Assembly (NCBI GenBank): GCA_902779165.1
Contig: CACZAN010000016.1
Span: 62,001-126,000 of the forward strand
Direction: 5' to 3'
DNA length: 64,000 nucleotides
DNA from: an uncultured Bacteroidales bacterium
GTDB taxonomy: Bacteria > Bacteroidota > Bacteroidia > Bacteroidales > Bacteroidaceae
Numbering within the stretch: position 1 is the stretch's first letter; each line of letters opens with the position of its first letter. Below the pieces are notes generated by a model that made no database searches, had not been told where the DNA came from, and saw nothing but the letters and a program-made list of their open reading frames with translations. Made by a program: the position numbers and the translations under genes. This document shows positions 39,287-47,471 of the stretch, one piece after another.

Positions 39287-39393
39287 TGTTTTGCAACTTT
39301 TTTTCAAAAAATGTGCTTAATTCCGTCATTTTCTTTTCTCTATATTCAACCTGAATCCCGACACGAGATGCAGTTTTAGTCATTAAGTCAATA

Positions 39394-39518
39394 GTCATTA
39401 GTCATTAAGCATTTCTTCACTCTCAAAAATGACCGCATAGAGTATATAATATATTTATATATTATATACTCTATGAAGTCAATAACGGGACATTTCCGAT
39501 TCCTTAATGACTAATGAC
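39394..39518. repeat. Nested inverted repeat with perfect 40-bp AT palindrome
   Basis: The outer arms 39394-39409 (gtcattagtcattaag) and 39503-39518 are exact complements of 16 bp. Inside, arms 39436-39454 and 39457-39475 form a perfect 19-bp inverted repeat around a 2-bp centre, built mostly of A and T. The outer arm sequence also recurs as direct repeats near 40222 and 40764. Confidence 0.85.
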
Positions 39519-39673
39519 TTAATAGCTGACGCTCTTCATCATCGCCCAGCACCCTCTCCTCTACCGTTAAATTATGTGTATTTTTCGGGGGAAAAGGGTG
39601 GAAATTCGGAGAAAAAAATGGTATTTTGCGGGCAGAAAACAACGAAAAGATCCTGCATCAGGCCAAAGATTTT

Positions 39674-40087
39674 ATGAATTCTTGAAGTTTTACAAGTGAT
39701 ATTTTCGGCGAGATTCGTACTTGCCAAGTTAATAACCAAATCATGTTCGTGGGCAAGGATGTGGCCAAGGCGCTGGGATACAGCAATGTCCGCGATGCTC
39801 TGAGCAAACATGTGGACTCCGAGGATAAGGGAGTCGCGAAACGCGACACCCTTGGCGGTGCCCAGAAAATAACACTCATCAACGAGTCCGGCCTGTACTC
39901 GCTGATACTCTCTTCGAAGCTGCCGCAGGCGAAGGCCTTCAAGCGCTGGGTGACCTCGGAGGTGCTGCCTCAGATTCGTATGACGGGCGGCTATATCCCG
40001 ACCAAGGATGCCGACGGAAACATGCTCTCGGAGGAGGAAATCGTGGAGCGCGCCAACGACATCGTTGGTCTCGAATTCATGATATAG
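39674..40087 (+). pseudogene. Broken BRO-N phage antirepressor-like gene
   Basis: From the in-frame ATG at 39674 the reading is M-N-S then a stop (TGA at 39683), then resumes SFTSDIFGEIRTCQVNNQIM and FVGKDVAKALGYSN, the characteristic BRO-N opening. The domain continues through INESGLYSLILSSKLPQAKA, FKRWVTSEVLPQIR and TGGYIPTKDADG. The typical C-terminal KilAC or antirepressor half is lost: the frame ends in EFMI at 40087. An internal ATG at 39743 could still give a 114-residue truncated product. BRO-N proteins bind DNA and act as phage antirepressors. It is probably a prophage remnant. Confidence 0.65.
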
Positions 40088-40221
40088 ATTCGTGTCTCGA
40101 ATTTGTGTGAAAAACTATGACACCTTCTCTTTTAACATGACTCATGTTTTGCACGTAGGCTCGCTCGACCTTGGTCGCTTCATACCTGAAGAACCATTGT
40201 CAGATGCCTATGGCATCACTT

Positions 40222-40240
40222 GCAAACTTGAATCATTAGT
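40222..40240. repeat. Solitary copy of the atcattagtcattaagg repeat
   Basis: This is a direct copy of the outer arm of the inverted repeat at 39394-39518, followed by gattaatttttt. It sits between the two antirepressor remnants. Confidence 0.55.
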
Positions 40241-40289
40241 CATTAAGGATTAATTTTTTCAAGAAAACAACCGAGAGAACAAACTATAG

Positions 40290-40624
40290 AACGTGCAGCG
40301 CATGACGTCGCTGGAGATTGCAGAGCTGACCGGAAAACAGCATAAGAACTTGATGCAGGCTATCCGAAACATGGAGCCAGCCTGGGAAAAAGTGCATGGG
40401 CTGAAATTTCAGCTGATGTTCCGGGAGGTGAGAATCGGCAACGGTGCCGTCCGCCGGCACTGGGGTACAGCAAGCCTCTCAATGCAATCTCGATGCATGT
40501 CGATGAGGACGACAAAACCACTACCCTGATTCAGGGGACTGGTTCGAACTACATGCTGCCGAAGTTAGAGGCCAAGGGGCGTGAGTGGGGAGGTTATTGG
40601 CTTGGAAATTATGAAAAATATTGA
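40290..40624 (+). pseudogene. Rha-type fragment joined out of frame to a BRO-N fragment
   Basis: The first part (about 40290-40455) reads RMTSLEIAELTGKQHKNLMQ and AIRNMEPAWEKVHGLKFQL, typical of Rha-family phage regulators. A shift then occurs: the other frame from about 40455 reads PALGYSKPLNAISMHVDEDD and KTTTLIQGTGSNYM, the core of a BRO-N domain, and ends at a TGA (40622-40624) after WLGNYEKY. Neither part is complete, so this is a mosaic scar. A 78-residue product from 40293 is formally possible but ends in unrelated sequence. Confidence 0.55.
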
Positions 40625-40763
40625 CAAGGTGCGTGCCCGTCAGCGCTTCCGCGTGTGTGTGACGGCCCAGCGCATGACCTGTTGTCTGATGCTCTGCAAG
40701 GTGTGCGAGGGACGAACTAATCGTCCAAACAGAGAAGGTTCGCTACAGGAAAGAGCCGAAAAT

Positions 40764-40791
40764 AGTCATTAGTCATTAGTCATTAGTCATT
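40764..40791. repeat. Four tandem agtcatt heptamers before the helicase stop
   Basis: Four exact agtcatt units run from 40764 to 40791 and are followed by aaggattta, which abuts the helicase stop codon. The unit is the same as in the repeats at 39394 and 40222. Confidence 0.75.
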
Positions 40792-40797
40792 AAGGAT

Positions 40798-42687
40798 TTA
40801 TTTTCTCTTCTTCCTTTTGCGCAGTTTGGCTGCAATGTTCCAGTGGCTTTGTGCTTCTTCGTGCCTTCCTTCGCGATCGAGGGCATCGCCGAGTCGTTGC
40901 TGTGCGGCTTCGAATTCGGGCCAGAGGGCTACGGCTTTCTCGTAGTTGCGGAGTGCGGCTGCGTTGTTCTGGAAGTCGGTGATGCAGTCGTTGCCCATGA
41001 GGTAGTATTCCTCTGCAAACTTATGCAGGGTCTTGTTTCGTTTCTTGAGTTGCTTCTGCAGACGTTGGTTTTCAGCTTCCAGACTGCCGAGGGCTGCGAG
41101 CTTGCGGCGGATAAGTCTCTTGGCAAGTGGCGTCTCGATGTCGTAGCGGGCGTGGATGGCGGTGAAGAAATGTTGGATGAAGTCGTCCCAGCGGCGCTCA
41201 TCGAAGGCCCGCACGGTCTCGCTGTATTCTATGTCGGCCTTGGCGGCCTGCATGGCGCGGTCGAGGGCTTGTGGGTTGTTGAAGTGGGTGGCGAAGTGAA
41301 CGATTTCGGATCGCACGAAGACGTCGGAGCGCGTGAGGGGGCGGCGCAGGGTCATGCCCTGAAGCGATGTGCAGCGGCTGAGGGCCACATAGGCCTGTCC
41401 GCCGGCGAAGGTGCCTGTGCCGAAGTCGATGTTGACATTCTGGAAGGTGAGGCCCTGGCTCTTGTGGATGGTGATGGCCCATGCCAGGCGGATGGGGAAC
41501 TGGGTGAAGGTGCCTAACTGTTCTTCTTCTATGCGTTTTTCGTTCTCGTTGTAGGTGTAGCGCATATTGGCCCATACGGCTTCTTCGACGATGACTTCGC
41601 GGCCTTCTTCTGTGACGATGATGAGTCCGTAGGGTTCTTCGCTGAAGCCTGTGATGATGCCGAGTGTGCCGTTGACCCACTGCTTGTCGGTATCGTTCTT
41701 GACGAAGATGACTTGTGCGCCCAGCTTCACTTCGAGTTCGAGCTGTGTGGGCAGGGAGGCGAGCGGAAAGTCGCCGCGGATGGTGCCTTGCAGGGTGATG
41801 GGCGATCCGTCGAGGCGGCTGAGCTCGGTGTCGTTGATGTGGTCCACGTCGTCGCGGCGGGTGCAGAGTGTGATGCCGAGGTGTGTGGGGAGGGAGGCGA
41901 GGCTGGGAGCGGCGGGGGAGGAGACGGGCGAACGGAATTCGCCCGCGCTGTCAGTGCTGGGAGCGGCGGGGGAGGCGAGGGGGGAGGAAGAGGTGGCTCG
42001 GGAGTTGATGAGCGCGAGGTCGGCGGGGGTGAAGCGGTTGGTGCGGATGCGGTCGAGGACGGCAACAAACTGCAGGTCTTGCTGGCGGTAGACCTTGGTG
42101 AGCTCGATGCTGACGAGTTCCATCTGGCGGAAGACGTGGGCAGAGAAGAAATAGGGCGAGGGGTAGAAACGGGAGAGGATATCGCGCTCGTCGGCCTTCA
42201 CTACAGGTTCTAATTGGAAGACGTCGCCAATCAGCAGCATCTGTTTGCCTCCGAAGGGTTGGCGGTGGTTGTGGGTGTAGGTTCGGAGAATGCGGTCGAT
42301 GAAGTCAATGATGTCTGCGCGCACCATGGATATCTCATCGATGATGATGAGGTCAAGGCTCTGCAGGAGTTGTATCTGTTCCTTGCTGTAGCGCAGGAAG
42401 TCGCGGATGCGGCGTCCGGCATAGCGGCTGTCGTCGGGGGCCAGGGGGTGGAAGGGCAGCTTGAAGAAGCTGTGAAGGGTGACGCCTCCCGCATTGATGG
42501 CAGCAATGCCCGTAGGTGCCAGCACAACGGCCTTCTTGCGTGTGTTCTCCTTGACGTATCGCAGGAAGGTGCTCTTCCCCGTTCCGGCCTTACCGGTGAG
42601 GAAGAGGGAGTGCTGTGTGTGGCGGATGATGTTCAGTGCCGCCTGGAACTCAGGGGTGCTGGTATCGATGGAGTCGGCGGTGGTCAT
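40798..42687 (-). CDS. Pif1-like AAA helicase with repeat-derived insert and TPR tail
   Basis: This 629-residue SF1 helicase has Walker A LTGKAGTGKSTFLRYV near residue 32, Walker B LIIIDEISMV near 115, the motif GDVFQLEPVV near 155 and the late motif ITIHKSQGLTFQNVNIDFG near 410, followed by AYVALSRC. These are typical of Pif1/RecD-like helicases. An unusual low-complexity segment of about 35 residues (SSPLASPAAPS ... RSPVSSPAAPS) lies near residue 230, encoded by direct repeats with a hairpin between (41902-41975). The C-terminus (FAEEYYLMGNDCITDFQNNA, then ALRNYEKAVALWPEFEAAQ) resembles TPR repeats and ends in a basic tail. It is the last gene of the lpx-miaA-PBP operon, overlapping the PBP stop by 4 bp. 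Confidence 0.88.
   Translation of the reverse strand: MTTADSIDTSTPEFQAALNIIRHTQHSLFLTGKAGTGKSTFLRYVKENTRKKAVVLAPTGIAAINAGGVTLHSFFKLPFHPLAPDDSRYAGRRIRDFLRYSKEQIQLLQSLDLIIIDEISMVRADIIDFIDRILRTYTHNHRQPFGGKQMLLIGDVFQLEPVVKADERDILSRFYPSPYFFSAHVFRQMELVSIELTKVYRQQDLQFVAVLDRIRTNRFTPADLALINSRATSSSPLASPAAPSTDSAGEFRSPVSSPAAPSLASLPTHLGITLCTRRDDVDHINDTELSRLDGSPITLQGTIRGDFPLASLPTQLELEVKLGAQVIFVKNDTDKQWVNGTLGIITGFSEEPYGLIIVTEEGREVIVEEAVWANMRYTYNENEKRIEEEQLGTFTQFPIRLAWAITIHKSQGLTFQNVNIDFGTGTFAGGQAYVALSRCTSLQGMTLRRPLTRSDVFVRSEIVHFATHFNNPQALDRAMQAAKADIEYSETVRAFDERRWDDFIQHFFTAIHARYDIETPLAKRLIRRKLAALGSLEAENQRLQKQLKKRNKTLHKFAEEYYLMGNDCITDFQNNAAALRNYEKAVALWPEFEAAQQRLGDALDREGRHEEAQSHWNIAAKLRKRKKRK
41902..41975. repeat. 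In-frame direct repeat with internal hairpin inside the helicase gene
   Basis: Two identical 20-bp copies of gctgggagcggcgggggagg occur at 41902-41921 and 41956-41975, 54 bp apart. Between them cgggcgaa (41925-41932) and ttcgcccg (41938-41945) form a perfect 8-bp stem with a 5-nt loop. The insert is a multiple of three and adds Pro/Ala/Ser-rich residues. Confidence 0.8.
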
Positions 42688-45137
42688 GGGAGGGAATCGG
42701 AGGGAGCGCGCGGGGTGCCCTCAGGAGCCTTGGGTGTCGTGGCTTCGCTCTGCGCGGGAGTCTGGGCATCTGTGAGCGAGGCGGGGAGCTCCTCGGAGTA
42801 GGCGTCTTCGGACGGGAAGCCTTCCACCACCGTGCTGTCGATGTCCATCGTGTCGGCAGGGAAGAAGGTGGAAGAACATTCATATTCAGCGGGAATGACG
42901 GTGGAGGGTGGAGGCGGGAACTTGGCGTAGTATCGGGAGAAACGTTTGTCCTGCAGCACTCTGGCAATGAACTTACCGAAGATGGGGAGAGCGGTGCGGC
43001 TGCCCTGTCCGAGCTGTCCGGTGCGGAAATGGATGCTGCGGTATTCTCCGCCGACCCATCCTCCGGCAACGAGTTTTGGGGTGACGCCCACGAACCAGGC
43101 GTCAGAGTGGTTGTTGCTGGTGCCGGTCTTGCCGCCGAATTCGGCTTTGTCGAGCACGGGATGGATGTATTGCCAGAGGGCTGCTGTGGTGCCTCCGGGC
43201 TGTGTCAGTCCTCCACGCAGCAGTTGCTGCATGAAGAAGGCGGAACGCTCGGAAAGAGCCCGCTGTTCGTTGAGTCGGGCATCGTAAAGGATGTGGCCGT
43301 CGCGGTCTTCAATGCGGGTGACGAGGATGGGGTCGTTGTAGAGGCCTTTGTTGATGACGGTGCAATAGCTGTTGACGAGTTCCAGCAGGTTGACATCGCT
43401 GGAACCGAGGCTGAGCGAGGGAACGGGATCGAGCTTGGAGTGTATGCCCATGCGGTGGGCTGTCTCTACGATGTTGTCTATGCCTACTTCGTATCCGAGC
43501 TTCACGGCGACGCTGTTGATGCTTTGGGCAAATGCCAGCTTTAGCGTCATGTTGGCACCAGAGAAGGTGCCGTTGGCATTGTGCGGAGCCCATCGTTGTG
43601 GCTTCCCGTTGATGGTGTCGGTGTAGGCCGCCCACGAATCGAGGCGGCGGTCGCAGGGATTGAGTCCCTGGTTCATGGCCTCAGCATAAACGAAGAGCTT
43701 GAAGGTGGATCCGGGCTGACGCATGGCTGTCACCTTATCATATTTCCATGAGTCGAAGTCGATGTCTCCGACCCAAGCTTTAACGTGGCGCGTGTCAGGC
43801 TCTATGGCCACGAATCCGCAATGCAGGAAACTGACCATGTAGCGGATGGAGTCCATCGTGGAGATTTCGCGCGATATCGGGCCGTTGTAGCTGAAGAGCT
43901 TCACCTGGTGGGGCTGGTTCATGTAGAAGTCCACGCTGTCGGGCTGGTCGGGGAAGCGCTTGGTCAGCAACTTGTAATAGGGGCTGCGCTTGGCGAGGTC
44001 TTCGATGAAATTGGGAATCTCGCGGTGGAACTGGTCCTGCCAGGGGTGTTGTCCTCTCCAGTGTTCGTCGAAGCGCTGCTGCAGGGTCCTCATCTGCTCG
44101 GTGGCGGCGTCTTCTGCATATTTCTGAAGGCGGCTGTCGAGGGTGGTGTAGATACGAAGTCCGTCGGCATAGAGGTCCAGGCGTTCATCACCGCTGACCA
44201 GCCCTTGGTCGCAGAGGTCGTTGATGTATTCCTGAAGGTTGGTGCGGAAGTAGGGGGCAAGGCCGTCGTAGCTGCTTTCTTCTACGTGGTCCACGCAGAC
44301 GGTGGGTAGTGCCTGCAGGCTGTCGAGCTGGCGGGCAGTGGCGGGCTTGCCGTCGAGGATGAGTCCTCCGTGGTTATAGAGGTTCTGCAGGACGACGTTG
44401 CGGCGCTGCTGCGAGGCTTTGGGGTGCAGACGCGGGTTGTAGCTGCTGGTGGCTTTCAGCAGTCCCACAAGGGTGGCCGCCTGCAGGTAGTCGAGGCTGT
44501 CGGGTTTCGTGCCGAAGTAGGTGCGCGACGCCGTCTTGATACCGAAGCTGTTGCTGCCGAAGTCCACCGTGTTGAGGTACATGGTCAGGATCTCTTCCTT
44601 CGAGAACTCCATCTCCAGCTTCGTGGCGACAATCCACTCCTTGGCTTTCATGACGAGGATCTTCACTCCCGGAATCTTACCCGTGAGGCCCGTGCTGTAC
44701 TGTGTGCGCACACGGAAGAGGTTCTTGGCCAGCTGCTGGGTGATGGTGCTTGCGCCACGGGCCCTGCCCTGTGTCATGTCCTTGAATGCGGCGAAGAGTC
44801 CCTTGACGTCTACGCCATGATGCTGGTAAAAGCGTTCGTCCTCGGTGGCAATGAGCGTGCGGATGACGAGTGGGTGGATTTCCTCGTATTTCACGGGTGT
44901 GCGGTTCTCGCTGAAGAACCGTCCGAGGAGGATGCTGTCGGCGCTGTAGATTTCGCTGGCTTCGTTGTTGACGGGATGCTTGATATCCTTGAAGCCGGGC
45001 GAACGTCCGAAGAGCCACAGGAAATTGACATCGACGGCCGCAAACAGCAGCAGAACCGCAAGGATGATGGTGAGTATCCATACGGCAATGCGTTTGTACC
45101 AAGGGCCGGAGTAGATGGTATGGAGAATTTTTTTCAT
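42684..45137 (-). CDS. mrcA: Class A penicillin-binding protein (PBP1A type)
   Basis: This 817-residue bifunctional peptidoglycan synthase is anchored by one N-terminal membrane segment ([20 protein letters not shown]). The GT51 glycosyltransferase domain (about 55-235) has the catalytic glutamate in [15 protein letters not shown] and the motif [15 protein letters not shown]. The transpeptidase domain (about 430-720) has the serine in PGSTFKLF, the SxN-type motif SINSVAV and the KTG motif [12 protein letters not shown]. The last 90 residues are Pro/Ser/Glu-rich and disordered. It polymerises and cross-links murein in the periplasm. It overlaps both neighbours (miaA upstream, helicase downstream) by 4 bp. 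The gene symbol rests on architecture, not on a database match. Confidence 0.93.
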   Translation of the reverse strand: MKKILHTIYSGPWYKRIAVWILTIILAVLLLFAAVDVNFLWLFGRSPGFKDIKHPVNNEASEIYSADSILLGRFFSENRTPVKYEEIHPLVIRTLIATEDERFYQHHGVDVKGLFAAFKDMTQGRARGASTITQQLAKNLFRVRTQYSTGLTGKIPGVKILVMKAKEWIVATKLEMEFSKEEILTMYLNTVDFGSNSFGIKTASRTYFGTKPDSLDYLQAATLVGLLKATSSYNPRLHPKASQQRRNVVLQNLYNHGGLILDGKPATARQLDSLQALPTVCVDHVEESSYDGLAPYFRTNLQEYINDLCDQGLVSGDERLDLYADGLRIYTTLDSRLQKYAEDAATEQMRTLQQRFDEHWRGQHPWQDQFHREIPNFIEDLAKRSPYYKLLTKRFPDQPDSVDFYMNQPHQVKLFSYNGPISREISTMDSIRYMVSFLHCGFVAIEPDTRHVKAWVGDIDFDSWKYDKVTAMRQPGSTFKLFVYAEAMNQGLNPCDRRLDSWAAYTDTINGKPQRWAPHNANGTFSGANMTLKLAFAQSINSVAVKLGYEVGIDNIVETAHRMGIHSKLDPVPSLSLGSSDVNLLELVNSYCTVINKGLYNDPILVTRIEDRDGHILYDARLNEQRALSERSAFFMQQLLRGGLTQPGGTTAALWQYIHPVLDKAEFGGKTGTSNNHSDAWFVGVTPKLVAGGWVGGEYRSIHFRTGQLGQGSRTALPIFGKFIARVLQDKRFSRYYAKFPPPPSTVIPAEYECSSTFFPADTMDIDSTVVEGFPSEDAYSEELPASLTDAQTPAQSEATTPKAPEGTPRAPSDSLP

Positions 45138-45988
45138 AGGTCTATCCAGTTGATTTCGGGGTCATGGGCGAACCAGGTCATCTGCTTCTTCGCGTATACG
45201 CGCGTGTTCTTTTTTATTCTCTCCACAGCAAAAGGAAGGTCCCACGTACCGTCGAGCACCTGGAAGAGTTCCTTGTAGCCCACGGTGTTCAGGGCGTTCT
45301 CGTTGCGGAAGGGGAGGAGACGGCGGGCTTCGTCAAGGAAACCATCGGCCATCATCTGGTCCACTCGTCTGTTGATGCGGTCGAAGAGGTCTGCACGCTG
45401 GCGGCGGAGGCCAATCTTCTGAATGTCGAAAGAGCGCTGCTTGCGGGTGGAGGTGCGGAAGCTGGTGAAGGTCCGTCCTGTCTGGTAGCACACTTCGAGG
45501 GCATGGACAATGCGTTTGGTGTTCTTGAGATCTACCGTAGCATAGTATTCCGGATCCAGCAGTTTCAGCTCTGCTGCCAGTCGGGGCAGTCCTTCTTCGG
45601 CAAGACGCTGGCGCAGGATGCTACGCGTTTCCTCATGAATGGTGGGGATGTCGTCAATACCGTTGCAAACACCGTCGATGTACATCATCGAGCCTCCGCT
45701 GAGTAGGAGCCTGTCGTGCGTCTGGAAGAGCTCTTCGAGCAGCTGCAGTACATCGGCCTCATAGCGGGCGGCGCTGTAGTAATCGGTGATGCCAAGCGTG
45801 CCTACAAAGTAATGGCGCACGCGGGCTTGCTGTGCGGCAGTGGGGGCTGCGGTGCCTATGGGAAGGTCGCGATAAAGCTGGCGGCTGTCGGCGTTGATGA
45901 TGGGGCTGCCCATTTGTTCGGCAAGGTTCAGAGCGTAGTCCGTCTTGCCGACGGCAGTGGGTCCGAGGAGTACGATGAGGGTCTTCAT
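45134..45988 (-). CDS. miaA: tRNA dimethylallyltransferase
   Basis: This 284-residue enzyme transfers a dimethylallyl group to A37 of tRNAs reading UNN codons. The P-loop is [17 protein letters not shown], followed by [17 protein letters not shown] with the conserved Asp-Ser-Arg-Gln, then [18 protein letters not shown] and the RIVHALEV region. The C-terminal [17 protein letters not shown]-like segment ([20 protein letters not shown]) is also typical. The length is slightly short of the usual 300. It is translated through 4-bp overlaps with the PRiA4-like gene upstream and the PBP gene downstream. Confidence 0.95.
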   Translation of the reverse strand: MKTLIVLLGPTAVGKTDYALNLAEQMGSPIINADSRQLYRDLPIGTAAPTAAQQARVRHYFVGTLGITDYYSAARYEADVLQLLEELFQTHDRLLLSGGSMMYIDGVCNGIDDIPTIHEETRSILRQRLAEEGLPRLAAELKLLDPEYYATVDLKNTKRIVHALEVCYQTGRTFTSFRTSTRKQRSFDIQKIGLRRQRADLFDRINRRVDQMMADGFLDEARRLLPFRNENALNTVGYKELFQVLDGTWDLPFAVERIKKNTRVYAKKQMTWFAHDPEINWIDL

Positions 45989-46539
45989 CCTTCTCCTTCG
46001 TTGAAGTCGAAGCCTTCGAGGTCCAGTTCTTCGATATCGAAGAGTTCGTCGTCTGTGGGTTCAATGTCATCGTCATCATCAGCAATTGCTGCAGCATTGA
46101 GCTGTGCCAGCAGTTCCTCACGGCTGAGACCTGTAGGTGCCTCTTCCTTGATGAGCTCCAGGGCTGGAGGCGTGCCGTGACTGCGGCGGCAGCAGGGCTC
46201 GTCGATGTGGCGGCTAAAGGTGATGTGGGTGACTTCGAGCAGGAGTCCCCGGCTCGAATCAGGGTCGAAGAGATATTGCAGGCGCTGCCCTTCGTCCTCA
46301 AGGCAGTCGCCGAGTTCCACTTCGTCCATGGTGTCGTACTCGTAGCTTTTCTCGGGAATGGTCTTGCGACGGCGCCAACGGTCGTCGCAGACATAGAAGG
46401 TGGCAGGTTTGCCGTTTCCCCATCCGCAGGTCTGACGGATGAGGTTATGAAGGTCCAGGAAGGTGGCGTTGGACTCTATGAGCAGTTCGATGGCGAAGTC
46501 TTCTACTTCGGTGGATACGGCAGTAATGGTGAGGAGCAT
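45985..46539 (-). CDS. Plasmid pRiA4b ORF-3-like protein
   Basis: This 184-residue cytoplasmic protein matches the PRiA4_ORF3 fold in my reading: an N-terminal strand [20 protein letters not shown], then [18 protein letters not shown], then [17 protein letters not shown], and a strand LQYLFDP. The family is widespread and named after a plasmid gene; its function is not established. A C-terminal acidic tail ([16 protein letters not shown]) follows a short [10 protein letters not shown] motif that resembles the conserved Cys/His cluster of the family. It lies between lpxA and miaA and overlaps miaA by 4 bp, so it is a stable member of this essential operon. Confidence 0.75.
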   Translation of the reverse strand: MLLTITAVSTEVEDFAIELLIESNATFLDLHNLIRQTCGWGNGKPATFYVCDDRWRRRKTIPEKSYEYDTMDEVELGDCLEDEGQRLQYLFDPDSSRGLLLEVTHITFSRHIDEPCCRRSHGTPPALELIKEEAPTGLSREELLAQLNAAAIADDDDDIEPTDDELFDIEELDLEGFDFNEGEG

Positions 46540-46587
46540 AGTAATAGGACATTTAGCCTTCGGGGGGGGAGCCCTCGGGCAAGGTTA

Positions 46588-47358
46588 TTAGCGAACGAAT
46601 CCGCGTTGCTTTGTCTCTTCGATGAAGTTGAGGATGTAGTTGATTTCCGGAGTCTGAGTCAATTCGTTTTTGATGGTCTGAACGGCATCGGCCAGCGAGA
46701 GACCTCCCTGGAAGATGATGCGGTAGGCCTCGTGAATGGTATTGATGACCTCGCGCTCGAAACCACGACGGCGTAACCCCACGATGTTTAGTCCGCAGTA
46801 AGTAGCCGGCTCGCGGGCACAGATGCTGTAGGGCATGATGCTCTGCGAAGTGCGTGTGCCGCCTCCGACCATCGTATAGCCGCCTATGCGGCAGAACTGA
46901 TGAACGAGCACACAGGCCGAGAGGATGGCGTGGTCGTCGATAGTGACTTCGCCTGCCAACTTGGTGGTATTGCCGATGATGACATCGTCGCCGACAATAA
47001 CGTCATGGGCGATGTGGCAGCCTTCCATCAGGAGGTTGCCGCTGCCGACCACCGTCTTGCCCTTAGCGGCTGTTCCTCGGTTGATGGTGACGTTTTCGCG
47101 GATTTTATTGTTGTTGCCGATGATGGCCAGGCTTTCTTCGCCGCGGAACTTCAGGTCCTGGGGCACAGCTCCGATGACGGCACCCGGGAAGAATATGTTG
47201 CCAGAGCCGATACGCGAGCCCGAGAGTATGGTGACGCTGTTCATCAGCGTGTTGTTGTCGCCAATCTCTACTCCGCGGTCGACGTAGCAGAAGGGGCCTA
47301 TTTCCACGTTCTCGCCAATCTTGGCTTCGGGGTGGATGTATGCGAGGGGACTTATCAT
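46588..47358 (-). CDS. lpxA: Acyl-ACP--UDP-N-acetylglucosamine O-acyltransferase
   Basis: This 256-residue enzyme carries out the first step of lipid A synthesis, acylating UDP-GlcNAc at O-3. The protein is a left-handed beta-helix of hexapeptide repeats, starting ISPLAYIHPEAKIGENVEIG. The catalytic histidine is in LMEGCHIAHDVIVG and the downstream GLNIVGLRRRGF is the typical LpxA signature before the C-terminal helices. It acts in the cytoplasm as a trimer. It follows lpxC-fabZ after a 113-nt gap that contains short gttgaaa repeats. Confidence 0.96.
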   Translation of the reverse strand: MISPLAYIHPEAKIGENVEIGPFCYVDRGVEIGDNNTLMNSVTILSGSRIGSGNIFFPGAVIGAVPQDLKFRGEESLAIIGNNNKIRENVTINRGTAAKGKTVVGSGNLLMEGCHIAHDVIVGDDVIIGNTTKLAGEVTIDDHAILSACVLVHQFCRIGGYTMVGGGTRTSQSIMPYSICAREPATYCGLNIVGLRRRGFEREVINTIHEAYRIIFQGGLSLADAVQTIKNELTQTPEINYILNFIEETKQRGFVR

Positions 47359-47361
47359 TGA

Positions 47362-47412
47362 ATGTTGAAATGTTGAAAAGTTGAAACGTTGAAAAATTAA
47401 ACGTTGAAAAAG
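47362..47412. repeat. Short gttgaaa tandem repeats between lpxC-fabZ and lpxA
   Basis: Five near-identical units of the type a(n)gttgaaa lie in the 113-nt gap, followed by a degraded stretch with a T run. On the minus strand this is a pyrimidine-rich leader ahead of the lpxA ATG. Such strings are common between Bacteroidetes genes, in my recollection. No folding structure is seen. Confidence 0.6.
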
Positions 47413-47471
47413 TTTTTAGCGTCGCAAGGCGCAAGGAAGGGAATGTTGAACGGTGAATTGAAATCGAGAGA

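Larger units (their letters stand above)
38738..39673. other. Gene-poor region with repeats and an unassigned promoter
   Basis: No supportable gene is seen. The region holds a three-unit 22-bp repeat (39021-39086), three tandem ttaaacc units near 39203-39220, a short hairpin (39220-39238), a well-formed minus-strand promoter without an obvious gene (39254-39286) and a nested palindrome (39394-39518). Confidence 0.6.

Noticed and set aside
40581-40772. 63-codon frame before the helicase end
   Set aside because: It follows the antirepressor debris and matches nothing recognisable; it runs into the agtcatt repeats.
43785-45278. Long plus-strand frames opposite the PBP gene
   Set aside because: They are antisense to a gene with intact catalytic motifs and show no independent start region or family match.
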